DNA from: Ifrita kowaldi
Lineage: Eukaryota > Chordata > Aves > Passeriformes > Cinclosomatidae
Length of the DNA stretch: 64,000 bases
Direction: 5' to 3'
NCBI GenBank assembly: GCA_013398055.1
Contig: VZRS01015061.1
Location: forward strand, 186,001 to 250,000
The notes beneath the pieces were generated by a model. That model ran no database searches and was not told where the DNA came from. It saw only the letters and a list, made by a program, of their open reading frames with translations. Below are positions 1 to 13,100 of this stretch, piece by piece. The position numbers were made by a program, and so were the translations under genes. Numbering within the stretch: position 1 is the first letter of the stretch; the number at the start of each line of letters is the position of its first letter.

Positions 1-2107
1 AAATGATGAAAACCAGCTGCATTTCAAATGTCCCTGGCCAAGATTTCAAAAGCTGTTCTAAAGATTTACAAATGGCTCGCTTTGTAATGAGTCTTCAATA
101 GAATCCTATTTCTTTATGGGATCTGAGCCCTAGTTCAAAAGAAGTCAGATGGTTTTTAAGTAGATTACAACAATTAAAATTAGGAAAATCAAAGTAGTGT
201 GGGCTTCCAGTACAGATTTTGCCCAGGCCTTACTGTAATAACTTCTGTTTATTTGTGGAAGTGTTTTTGACTTGAGTATTTGGTTGTGGAGGAATAATAA
301 CTCGGAATGGATCTAAGCAATTCCCTTTGAGAAAGTTGCTTGTGTAGCTAAAGTCTCTCTGAAGTCTTTGTTTGAAGAAACTAAATGTTTGAGCAAGATT
401 TCCGTAAAAATCTTTAATTTCTTTTGCTTGTTTGAAAAGACTATAACTTATCTTAATGCAGCTGCTTATCTCCTGTCTTAGGGGAATGCAGTAACTGACT
501 TCACTCTGCCTTCAATTGCAATGTTAATTTTTGTCCAGACACCACCTACTTAATGTTTTATCTTAAGCTCTAGAGTATTTTGACATGTATGAAAATGAGT
601 CTTACAGATTTTGCTTTTTGGAGATGAAGGGAGGAAAGACCACATAGTAGGTACTTGAGGAATTGGAAAGGCTTAAAGAGAAGGGAAATAATACTAGTTG
701 TCTTGTTTAATTAATCAGCTGTACTTCCCAAAATCATACTGAAAATTCATCCTCTGAGCAAAAACAAAAGAAATTAAGTCTTATTTAAATACTAGCAATC
801 TTGGCTTTTTTCCTGTCTATTTCAGTGATACCATATGTGTATATGCAAGGCATTACTTTCTAGGACTGAATTTAGGAAAGTGTTGCTATTTAAAAATGAT
901 TGTTTTAAAAATGATGGTTTTGTAATTGCATACAGAGTTGAATTTGAATGCTTAATTGATGACTGATGATGTGTTTGCTCTGGAAATATAAAATTCTTTT
1001 GATTCATCATGTGGCAGAGGGAAAGCATGTCTAAACAGATAAGCAGAAGAACTTTGCAAGGAAGTTCTCAATATACCCTAGAATATGAACTAAAGTGAAT
1101 TGCTCAATACCTTTTGTGATTAGATACAGTAAGGGACAGACCTAGTTTGGTTCTGGAACACAATATCCTGTAAATGCTTTGACCTTTAGACAGCAATGGG
1201 CATCATTCTTCTGTCTCTTTACATTCCCAGGGCCCAACTTGATTGTTTGAACTGGCCACAACACTGTTGACCTTGCAGTTTGAGCTCTTGGCATCTCTTT
1301 TGTTAAGATGTCACAAAGATTTTTGGCTGTTTTCATTGCTGACCTGAGAACTCATTTGGCTTTTAGCTTGTTTCTTATGTGACCTGTATCGGTAGGGCAT
1401 TTTCAGTCCTTCAAACACGTGTTCCATCCTACTGAGACCTGTCCATGGAGTAAACTGTCTGCTACGAGTGGTAATCTTTCCCTTTTACAACACTACTTCC
1501 ATCAAGTGTACTGAGCCCTCCTGACACCTTCTTGGACATCTGCAGGCAGCTACTGGAGGCCTGACATGCCAGAGGATAAGGAGGTGACTGGCTAAACTGG
1601 GAAAGCGGGTGGTGTGATTATGTATCCTACAGCACAGCTTGTTTCTTGCAGGACACTGTACAGCCCGAGGCTAATTCCTTGGCTTCCTGCCTAGCTGCTT
1701 CTCCACTGCTGCAAAGCCTTTAAGTTCAGAAAAGGAGACAGGACTTTGCCAATGCCCTGAATCCATATTTGGTTTAAAAAAATGTTTCAGCTGTCAATTT
1801 TGCACAATTAACCAGATCAGAATAAAGCTAAGCTTTCTTTTTAAAAGAAGGAAATAGCTAAAAAGCGGAAGAAAAATGACAATAAGCTGACAGCCTAATG
1901 AAAATAATATAGACAATGTCCTTAAATGCACTTCTGATCAGATCAAGCTTTAAAATTTTTATTTAGGCAATAAAAACATCAAAACTGCTTAAGACTACTT
2001 GATTAGTGAGAGATATTTCTAGAAATGGGATGTAGATATGTGTAATCCACATGTGCCCACGTTCTTGTTTTTTGCTATAGATTGTTGCTGTATGTGCAGG
2101 ATATGTT

Positions 2108-2190
2108 AAAAAAACACCAAAACCACACAAAGAAACACCAACCAACCAACCAAAAAAACCCACCCCAAAACTCAACAAACCAGTATAATC
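2108..2190. repeat. A/C-rich low-complexity tract
   Basis: About 80 bases made almost only of A and C, including a run of CCAA units (AACCAACCAACC). It is simple sequence; no parent element is recognised. Confidence 0.6.
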
Positions 2191-3260
2191 TCCCTATCTG
2201 TAAGACTGAGCTTGTTAGAATACTAATCTCTATGAAGTGAGTCAGCAATTCGTGGAATAATTGAGATTCTTTTCTGAAGGAAGGGTGGTACAGTGCTTGT
2301 CTAGCAGCCCCTTAGGGAGCTCTACTAGCAGACTGGTAAGGCACAACTCCTAAAAGAGCAAAATTCCTGTTCTGCTCTCCAAATGCTTGCATTACATTTG
2401 AAAAGCCGTATTGCTACCTTGTACCCATTTTAGGCTGTGCATTGAAGCTGAATATGATCCAATTTACTGTGAAGTCTGCGCAAGAAGAAATCTGTTATGG
2501 AAGCATTCTTCATCTTAGCCAGTGATTCAGAATTGGTTCTTTTATCTAATGACAAGTTAATGAAAAGCCTGTCTCTGTGTAATTCAGTGGTCAAACTCTG
2601 GGGTCATTGCAGCCATTCTCCCCTCTTTATCAGTTTTTATCTTGTAAGGATTTGTGAGTAGCAATCCAGTGATTTGTGCAGAAGTCCACTTCTTAGTGGA
2701 GAAGTGTTACCTTCACTGAAGGGTCCCAGCTAGGACCTTGTCTGGAGGTTTTCTCAGAGGTCAAATTAAAAGGTTAAACTGAGTTTGTGGCTCTTACTAC
2801 TTAAGTGCACAAGAAGATATCTACACATCATATAATAGTGTAACAGTAAATGTAATAGCAGGTGAAGCCCAGGAAACTGATTTTAAAACTAGGAGTTTTG
2901 AATCTGGTTGTTCCATTCCCCTAAACTGCACTGTTAGAACTTGTACTGACTTTGATATGAAAGCTAATGTAATGCTGTGCAAAAAAAATGCCAGGGAGCA
3001 TCCCAGAGATTACACAAGCCCCTGCCTAGCTGGAGTCTCTAGGTGAATGTGGGGGACTTCTAAATCTCTGTGTCCTTACTCCCATTTTTCTGGCCATCTG
3101 AGATACCAGTTATCCAGCTAAGGCAATTTTAAAGGGAATCCTGCTGTAATAGTACCTGAATGAACCCTGGTACATGCAATCTCTTTGGGAGACAGTCTGA
3201 ATACAAATTTACACTGAACCCACTTTTGCCTACGAGATCTACATTCATCTTACATTACAT

Positions 3261-3305
3261 CATAAGTTGTTGTTCGTAAAGATGACTGTAAGTCAACAAC
3301 TTATG
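3261..3305. repeat. Perfect 12-bp inverted repeat with 21-nt loop
   Basis: The left arm CATAAGTTGTTG (3261-3272) is exactly complementary to CAACAACTTATG (3294-3305). It can form a hairpin on either strand. It does not resemble a transposon end known to me. Confidence 0.8.
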
Positions 3306-6300
3306 GGTAGAAAAAGTGCTTTATATTAAATTATGAAGCACAAGAGGAAAGGTGAAAGAAAAGCAACCAAATTATAAGTTATATGAGGAGGGGGATGTAA
3401 ATTTTCATACTAGTCCCTATCTAGTGCAAGCCTGGATTTCTGATGTGTTCAGTTTCAGTGCAGGTGAGTGATCTACAACTAGAACATTTTTGGGACTGTC
3501 AGAAGAAATTATTGTGTATTAAAGAGTGTTTTTCATTCCACTTACTCCCTGTTTGTCCACAGTTTGTGGGCAGGGATAATGTCCTTTGAAAGGTTCATGC
3601 TGTATTGATGGCTGTCTTGCTAAGTAATGCACTGCAGATAAGTCAGCAGGGAACAGGAGGCATTTTCCATACTTGCAGAGTACCAAGAAGCACTAAATAG
3701 TCAGTGGCCTGCACCATTTCATTTTGCAGCTCATTTTGCATTTGTTTATAATAATGTTGGCTTTTTTGTTTTTATATGTCATCAACTTTCAAACACTCAC
3801 AAAGATAAACTAGCAGACACAGTCTTTGTTGCATGTATACCTTGTCCTGATGCCTGTTCACTTATCTTGGAATTTATAACAATATTAGAGTTTGTTTTAA
3901 ACTTTGCTGAACATGTGATGGAGCTAATCTTTCGGGTTTTTTTTCATTCTCGTCTACCAAAAAAGAAGTTAAGGAAAAAAAATTTAAAAATTGTTTCCAG
4001 GGCTTCTCAAATTACTCAGGAGAGGCTGTGTCCCAGGCAACTTTTGCAGCTTACAAGTGCTGTAAATTGGGAAAACTTGATGTTGCTAATTGTATTTTTT
4101 TTCCTGTCATATGTAATCATATCAAATAATATATATATTTTTATGTGTTTTTTAAAGCCCATTAAAATATCGTGATATGATCAATTAGAAAACCATTAAT
4201 GGCATTATAGAACCACTTTCCTGTCTCAGAGAAATCTCCACAGAGACTGTTTCTAGCGACTGGTATGATTGGAAGGGGGTGTATCTGTAGAATGAGGCAG
4301 TTGGTTCTGGGGACATGGTGGACACTTTACACTGAATTGAGTCTGGTCCAATAAAGTAAAGGACCACTGGAGTGCATCAGGTATGGCAGGGAACCCATCC
4401 CCTGACCTGGTCCCACTCAAACGAGATGCTGTTTGTCTACTCCAAGACTACATTGCAGGGTGAAGCAAAGCATTGTGAGTAGGAGAAATTGACTAAGACT
4501 GAGAGATTGGATCACAAAAGTGGTTGCTATCTGAATGAAAGGTTAGCGTACCCAGAGATACATGCGATTCCCCACGGTTTTTCTGAAGTTAAAATGATGA
4601 CAGTAAATGTTGTGTAAACTATCTCTGGGCAGTCAAAGAGTTTTTGATACAATTACTGCAGATCAAACAAGCAAGAAAAGATAGACAGATCCCCAACATC
4701 CATGCAGCGAACAGCATAACCTGAGGTCAGAACTTTGGATGATTAATCTAATTGTTATCTAGCATAAACTAATGTCGCATTGGCAAGAGATCTGAGATTA
4801 ACTTTTGTCTGGAACTAATCCCCTCAACTTAATACTGGGTGTACAAAGTGTCTCTCTTGTGATAATTAGTTGAAGATTGGTTGACATTTCTTTTCTATGA
4901 AATTGTAATAATTATAAATTATATTTTTAATAAGGTTTGCTGTATTCTGCTTTGGCTGGTCAATCAGTCTGTTTGGAACAGTTAGGGATTTCCTGATGAA
5001 ACACAGTTTCTTTGGAACTGTGACTCAACAAAATGATTTTTTTTTTTGCAGAAATGCTTTACAAAAACATATTTGCTGATGACAAAATTCTTTAATGCTG
5101 TTGGTTCAAACTTCTCTCTGTTTCTATGTGGCTTCCTACCCCCTGGCTTGACAAGCACTGTGGGACATAGTGCTGCCATTTTGATACCCATGGCCTGCAG
5201 GTTAACCAGTTAAAATCAAAGCAGACTCTGAGATACTGCCATTTCTTTCAAACTGACAATGCCAAGGTGTGAGCAGTGCTAAATGCACCAACCATGGATA
5301 CAGGTACAAGTAGTACTGGGATAGTTATCTAGTTATTTTTGTAAAGATGGAATATATGTAAATAATGTCTAATTCTTATTCAAATTCTCTTCTGGTTAAA
5401 CATATAAAATGTCATTATTTGGTTTGGGAAGAGGGTTATCTATAACATTGAAAAATGCTGACCATCTGTTCGCTGTCATTAAGAAGTTTTGGCAATATTT
5501 TGGAAGAAAATGAGGTAATAGTTAAGTCAAACAACTTATGTGCCAGCTGCTTTTTTTAACAACTGCCAAGGTTTTGTTTTTTTTCAAGTAATAAAACAAA
5601 CTTTGCCAAATGTAGCATTAAACAATTATTGTACATGTCCTTCTGACCCAACCTAAATACGCTGAGCTTAGCTCTCTAATGAGAACCACATCATATACTA
5701 AAACAGCATAAATAAAATCGATCTCATTGCATTTGAAAGGGTTCTTTATGCAATGGGTATCAAGACCAAACCTGTTCGTATGTACAGTCTTACATCATCT
5801 TTTTGGGAAGACTTCTTGAGGGGACAGGCCCCCATTTTATCATAGAATTCACTAATGGTGAACAACTGTGTTTAAGCCGGGTAGCCAAGGAGGCTCTGGT
5901 AGCAAATCCTGTCTCTGTGTTTTGTTTTGCAGTTTTGTCTGAGAGGACGTGTGTACTCAGTGAGGCTAAATATATTCTAGGAAACATATTCTGTCAAGAT
6001 TTCCACAGCTTTCAAACCTAACCAGGAGCCATAGCATTTCTGTGTCACCAGGGTGGGTGAGGTGACTCTGTGACCTGAAACTGTTTCTCAATCTGCCTGC
6101 AAGGGCAGCAGATTTTGTAATTGCAGTGGGGACCTTTGAAATCAACCAGAACACAGGCCCTCAAACTGTGCTCCATAGAGCACTTCCAGATGGCTTGGAA
6201 AAGCCCAGCAAAGAACTGTTTGTCACTGTTCAAGTAATTGTGCTTCATGTGAGCTTTAACCCACGATATTAAAGTCTTTACACTATTTTGGAAGCAAATG

Positions 6301-7110
6301 GAGCATTTAAAAAGCTCCTTGTTGCATCCTACAATGCTGTGAGTGGTCTTAGTTTAAGAAGAAGTTGTGTAGTCTCACTATACCAAGTGAATGTCCTTTT
6401 TGTTTCTCCTCTCTGGACTGAAGTTTCTAGTTTTCTCAAACTGAGCTTCTCAGAAGTGAGGTGCTACTGGTATGGATTTAAGCTGAGATGACTCCTGAAA
6501 GTCATGTGCTCAGATGGCACAGGGTTGGATTGCTCTGCCTTGTACTGTGGTAAGTCCTCTTCTTCTAAAGATACTTCATGATTCTCTGCTCTGTTGCTGG
6601 CACTGTGAGCTGAAGGTGCAGGCATGTTGCCCTGGGAATAGGAGCTGTATCATCTCTTGTTTGTACAAGCTGCCATAGCTACCACTGGTAACCTGCACGA
6701 GGAACGTGCTGTTCCCCTTGAAGGCAGCGCCATCACTCCCACTGATTTCCTTTTAGGTGTGTAGGCAGATGGGAAGACAGAACCAGACCAGCCTTGTCTT
6801 TCTCTCTTTGGAGCCTTGCCACAACCGACCTGCTGTTCTAACTTTATATCTGTGGCACTTTCTCCAAGACCAAAAGTGGTAAGTGGTGCTGCAGATTTGA
6901 TCCATATGGACAAAACAGAGAGTTCAGCAAGAGTTTCCTAGTACAGACCCCCTCAGCTTCCTAAGTACTGGAGAATAAAAACATGTAGCCACATTCTTTC
7001 TTTATAAAAATTGTTGTCTTTCTTGGCCATAGAATGGAGGCTTTGATGAATGATGTTTTACTTGCCACATAACTCCTTAGAATAGGACTAGCATCAACCT
7101 TTCAATTTCT

Positions 7111-7163
7111 CTTGTTTATTCATTTATTCACTTATTATTATATTGTTTATTCATTTATTCTCG
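7111..7163. repeat. TTTA/TTCA-type AT-rich simple repeat
   Basis: Two copies of TGTTTATTCATTTATTC separated by an AT-rich spacer, the pattern of a degenerate ATTT microsatellite. Confidence 0.55.
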
Positions 7164-10100
7164 TAGGAGAAGAATTGTAAATATTCTTAAAATTGTTTTC
7201 TGTCAGCCACTCTACCTTGAAGTCAGAAAGAATACTAATAATTCCTGCAGGAAGATAAACTCTCTAGTGTCCTGCCCAGGATAAGAAAAACAAATGTTAT
7301 CGTGAGTCTTTGAAACATACAATTGGCTGGTTGGGCTTTAGCCAACAAAAACTGTAGAATTTTCTGCAATTATTCCTGCAATGGTGTTGAAGAGAGATTT
7401 TTGATGCCCTCTTACATCTGAGAAATGGCACAAGACTTTCCTGTCCAAGCATTTGATAGACAAGAAGGGGTAACTTCTGTCCTGCCTTGAAATTACCCAA
7501 TTGGCATTTTCTTCCAGCACATTCTATAAAACTCGTGTATAGTGCTCACCACCTAGAGTACGTCTTAGTGTCTTTTCATCCAGTTTAAGTTCTCTTAAAT
7601 ACCTCATTTGTCATGCCTCTTTCATCTCACCCCATTCTAAAACTTGCCCATCTTCTGAGTGTGATTGTTTCAGAATATTCCTGGTACTAATTATTTTTTT
7701 AAGCTTCTTAAAATGAGAAGAGGTGCCCTTTGCAGAAACAAGAGTCTTTTTAAAAGAGTTTCCGCTGGCAGCAAGTGAAAGGTGTGACAGAGATTTCCAG
7801 TGTGATCCCTTGGGTAAGTCAGCCTCGGAAACAGAAGGATCACAGAACCAATCTGTGAGCAAGGCCCAGTTGGAAGAGATTTGGCTGACAGTCAGGGTAG
7901 CCAGTTCATGAGCCAGGAAAACAGCCGACAGCAGGGATTACTACAAAGCAAACTTAATTAGGCAACAGATAGGCAGGAAGTACGCCAGTCATGGAGCCTG
8001 CAGCCAGAGAGAGCACACAATGAAGATGGCTAACCAGGCAAAACTGTGTTTGTAGTGGTGGAAGAGGCTGGAGTGCCAATTTGTAGGAAGTAAAACCGAA
8101 TGCATAGGACTCTCAGGCTAGCTGTAAATACCTGTTTTCCGGGAAATATGTGCAGTATTTTTGGTGTGAATCGTAGCCCTTCCTGATAGGAGATGGGAGA
8201 TTTTAGGAGACAGGAGAACAGATTATGCGTTGTTCATTGGTGATAGGCAAGGAAAATGGGGAGAAGCTGTCTCCTTGTGAATGAGGAACATGTGTGTTTG
8301 CTGGTGTCTAGCAAAGTGTTAGGGCTGTCTTTCTGAACACTTGATGGTGAAAAAAATGAAAGAAAGGAATAAAAGGGAATGATGGTGCACTTTTTTTTTT
8401 TTAAACATAGCAGCATCCAGATAACAGAGCATAGTGGGAATAAGAGAAGAATTAATAACATGTAGGATACAGAGTGGTCTGGCTGAGAATCTGGGTATAA
8501 ATGTAAATTGTGTAACCTTTCCACCTTTTCCTTGACCTTATTCTGTAGAAATAGGAAGAATACTCAGGTGTTTGCCAGTCTCCTCCTTTTGAGCAGTTGA
8601 TTAGAGACATTTTAGCTGTTGCTCTCTAATCAGTCATAAATCCATTGCTAGAACAAGGATTTTTTTGCAACTGTCCTGATTTGGTGGGTGACATATTACA
8701 TACTCTTTGACCTTCTGTGGAGTTGCTAACATAGAAGACAAATTTGGAGGGAAGATGTGACCATACTAAGAATGGGATACTGTGAGTTGTATCAGGTATC
8801 TCATCCAGATACTTGTTTTGGAAATAGAAACATTTTAGCAGTCTGAAAAGTAGCATAGATGCAAATATCCTTGTTCATAATGGGTGATTCTTGGAAGGGT
8901 TTTTTTGGGGTCTTTTTTAAACAGCTGAGTGTTGCCAAAGCTAATAAACAAAAAGTTAAAATAATTTAAAAATTTCTGGGTTTGATCCATAATAAATACA
9001 GTGCAAATAGCGCACAAGTTTTGAAGGACTATTGAAAAGAAACATCTGGTTGTCTTGTTTTAAAGATTGATGATACTTCTTTTAAATGATCAAAGAAAGC
9101 TGTCTAATAAAATGACTCAGCATGTGCTGAATTCTCAGTGTATGGTAAAGGAAGAATCTTTTAGTACCTAGTGTTTAGCACTAAGGGTGGTGCAATTCTG
9201 CACTATATTTTGTTTTTCAAAGTTCTGTAAAGCTGCTATCTCTTAAGACAGATCTCTTAGATTTGTGTTCACATCCATGATATTCTGCTGGAACACTGTA
9301 GGAGAACTTGTCCTGCTTTATAGCTGAGCTGTGTTCTGTTCACCTGCTCCTGAAGCTGGGATATGTTTTAGCAGAGTGGCAAATCCCTGTGAACACCAAA
9401 TTTGTTCTGCTTCCATCTCTATTGCCAGACTGGCACCATCTGCCTACTTGTGTGTCTGGATAGTTCTATTTCCTGTCAGGTTCTAAAAACAGAATAAAAA
9501 TTTCTAAATGAGGGGAAAAAAAATTAAATGCTTCAGCCAGGGTATTCTTGCCATAGCTGTTTGCTGCAACTGCTACACTTAGGGAATAGATTTTGGTGTT
9601 AAAAAGAACTGTAAGCTCCTGGAGTGTACACATGCAGAGCCCATGCTCTGGAAGGCAAAGTCACTACATAGAGCAATTTTCAGACTTTACCTCTGTGTTA
9701 GTGAATGTAGGTCATAGAACTAAAGAATTGTTTTGAGTCTGGGCATCCTATCCCCTGATAGTTGCAAGATACATAAATAATCCTGTTCAGTAAAGTGGGA
9801 TGGGGTTTTTTTTTTTGTTTATAGTGATTTTATTATTTGTAACTTGAACTCCTAACTGCAGTGGTGGCAGTTTGAGTTGATGAACAATGATATCACTCTC
9901 TGAAGTGCAGAAGTTGTAGCCTGAACACTTTGACAGATACTCCGTGGGACCTGCACAGCACACTGGCTCCCACTGCTTTGGAGTGGTGCAGGAATGCTTC
10001 CCTTCAGCCCTTCCTGGGGGTCACAGTGCAGGCGTACCAGCAATCTCACTAGAAACGCTGGTTAATGTTGCTCCCCAAATATATTGAGGACTGCTTACCC

Positions 10101-13100
10101 TGGAGTCATTAATTATCTAGGAACAGCTGGAATGTGAATCGGGATGTTTTTATATGGGAAATAGGTAATAGGTATTTTCTAAAAAATTTTTAAACAAGTT
10201 TTGTTTCTTCTTTGTGTAGCTTCATTTCCCTTGATACTGTGTTGTGTGTTCTGAATACCTACATGATGTTGTTGTCTCATTTCCTTTATTGTGATGACTA
10301 ATGACTGAGGATCCAGCTGAGATGGGCGAAGTCCTGCAGTGCAGGGCAGTTACAAACATACAGTAGGAGAAAGTAGATGCTCCAAAGTGCTTTCACTCTG
10401 TGAGAATTGCATTAGTTATATGTTTCTTTAAGTTTTTGTTAAGAAATATGTTGCTTACTCAACTGTATTTTCAGGAAAATAGGTGACTTCACAGAAAATA
10501 TTTTGATACAAAACTCTAAAAAGTTAGCTTTCTGTACTGCTTAGTAAGAGATCTCTGAAAATAGTTAATCACTTCTTCTGGAATACATTTTCTCTCCAAA
10601 CTTAGAGACATTTGATAGAGAAGATAGCAGAAGAGGTTGTCTTGTCTCATTTTAATTAGGGCATATCTTTCTAAGGGGACAAAATGTTTTTGGAAGATGT
10701 CAACCTTTGGAATATCCTTAGCAGTGGAAATATAGCCCAGCTTGTCTCACAGCAAATTCAAAATAAAGAAGTAAAGTCTGCATGCAAAATCAAGGCAGCA
10801 GGTGGTCATTCCCTGTACAACTCCAGCTGTACTTGAGTTGTAAATCCAAAAGCATTACAAAACTAGCAATGGGACACCAAGTGATTCCTTACAGGCTCGG
10901 ATCAGTGTTTCTGGGACCTTAAAGGAAATTTTCCTGAGATTTAATGTTTTGTCTTGGAACAATAAATGACATAAGTGTTATCTCCAGATTTTTTCCAGAG
11001 CAGTGAAGTAATTAAACTTGTTTTTCTAACACCAGGACTAAAACCTGAACTAATCTAGTTTAACCATTCCCTTGTCTTCTGTCAGCTGGAATCTGCATTA
11101 ACTCCTGAGAACATTTGGGTGAATAGAAGTTCTGCTTGCAGTGGCTGTATTTTGTACACTGGATAACAAAATGTAGTCAGGGTTTTCTTCACAGAGTTAA
11201 TGTAGATGCTGTATTCTTCATTTTTTTTCTTGCAGAATAACATGTCAGATGTTCCACATTGAGATATCTTTAGGTTTATTTCATTTGCTAAGACAGTATT
11301 TGCCATAGGTAGGGCCTTGGCTCTGTCACACTTTTGTTGTATTGTGTATCAGTAGTACCAGCTCTCCAGTCTGGACTGAAGAAGAAAGCTGGGTTCCGCT
11401 GGTGTTATTGAGGGATTTCCAAATATCTATAAGAAAGGCAGGATTTAAATTCTCAAACCTTTAAAGCAAATTGCTTTCAGGCTTCTAAGAATGACTGCTC
11501 AAACAACCATTTATGTGAATTTTAGGTGAAATTTGTGTAAGAGAAGCAATTTCAAGGGAAGTACCTCCTGACATATTTTTCTTCACATTTGTTTAGAAAA
11601 GTTGTGTGAATGCTCCATATAGTGTTGGGAGGATGCTGTAGCTGGAGGAAGTGCTTTTCTGTAAACTGGATCTCCTCTGCAAAACCAAGACTTTATTTTG
11701 CAAATGATACTCAACTGGGACCATGCTGAGTCAATGTCGCATTTCAGAACTTCATCCTGTTCCGCTGAGTTCCAGTACAGGGTGTTACCCTGGGAGAAGG
11801 TTTCAGTTCTGTGAGCTGCCTGCTAGAAATGCACACAAGTTCCTAATGCTGAGTTTTTGATCAGATCAATTACTCTAAAGAGGTGAAGATTTTCTCTTCA
11901 GCACATGGACAAACGGGAATGGGCAGGAGAAAGGGAGGAACACTGGGATTTTTCCGGTTTTACAGTATCACAGTATAGTTTGCCCTGGGTAAAAAAACCA
12001 AGCTGTGTGTCCCTGAAGGGTATGGAAATTGAATGATCCTTCCATCTTGTGCAATAGTCTTCTTTGGAATCTCCAGATATGTGATCTTTTTCAGACCTCC
12101 GCTCTGAGCAGCACAATTCTGCCCTGTTCCCAGACTGTTACTTGCAGTGCCTCATGAGAAGTGTTTAACAGTAGTTTTCTTGCCCTTGCAAAATGGGTTT
12201 GGGATTTTTATTGTTATTTCATAAAATGTCTTATCAACTTCTGAGCAACTGTGGTGCTTGTCATACCCGTTTTAATGATATTTCAATATTTAAAAAATGA
12301 TTATTTTCTTCCATCTTACACTTTTTCAATAAATACATCTCTTGGTACAAGGGAAATTGAAGTGGGAGTGTGTTTCATTAAAAAAAATAACATCCTTGTT
12401 AAATAAATCTGCACTTAATTAAATTTCCTCTGTTTTAACTGCACATAGAAACAGATAACTGTGACAAACAAAAATAAAGAATCTTGGGGAATACTGACTT
12501 ACCTCTGATAAGAACCGTCTGGCATATATATTTTTTTTTTTAGCTTATGCTTTACTAACAAACTGAGCATTTGGTTCACGTTTCCTCTTTCTACTTTGGG
12601 CTTACCTAATAGATTAGAAATATGTGACTTGAAGTCTAAAGCCCTGTTTGTAGGATTTTTTAAATCACTTTTTTCTTATATACTGAAAAGCATATGGTAC
12701 AACTGGCTTTTGCCTAATAACTAAATGAGCACAAACAAGTATTTGATAATTTTTAATTTTGTAATTAAAAGTAATTTTATAATTTCCCTATTTGATAATT
12801 GTTAAGAGACTGAAAAGAAAGCAATGCCTGGTTTTCACATTGTTAATAGTACAGCTGTGGTTATTATCTTGGTAGCCAGCTATGTTAATAGGGATTGCTT
12901 TCAGTGCTTCAGACTGTGGCCATAAAAATCTTAGATGACCTGGCAAAATGACCTTGGAAAAGCGGTTTCATATTCCTGTGACTGTTTCCATTTCCATGTA
13001 TTGCTGGTCTCAGCTGTTTGTCCCAGGGCTGTGTGGATGTCTGCAGGAGCATGGGTCAGAGGCTCCCCAAGGCAGGAGTGTGTGACTTGCACGTCCGTGC

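Noticed and set aside
9712..9760. Possible minus-strand CR1 3' end (TCATAGAACTAAAGAATTG)
   Set aside because: Only a few short matches and no continuation of the consensus beyond them.
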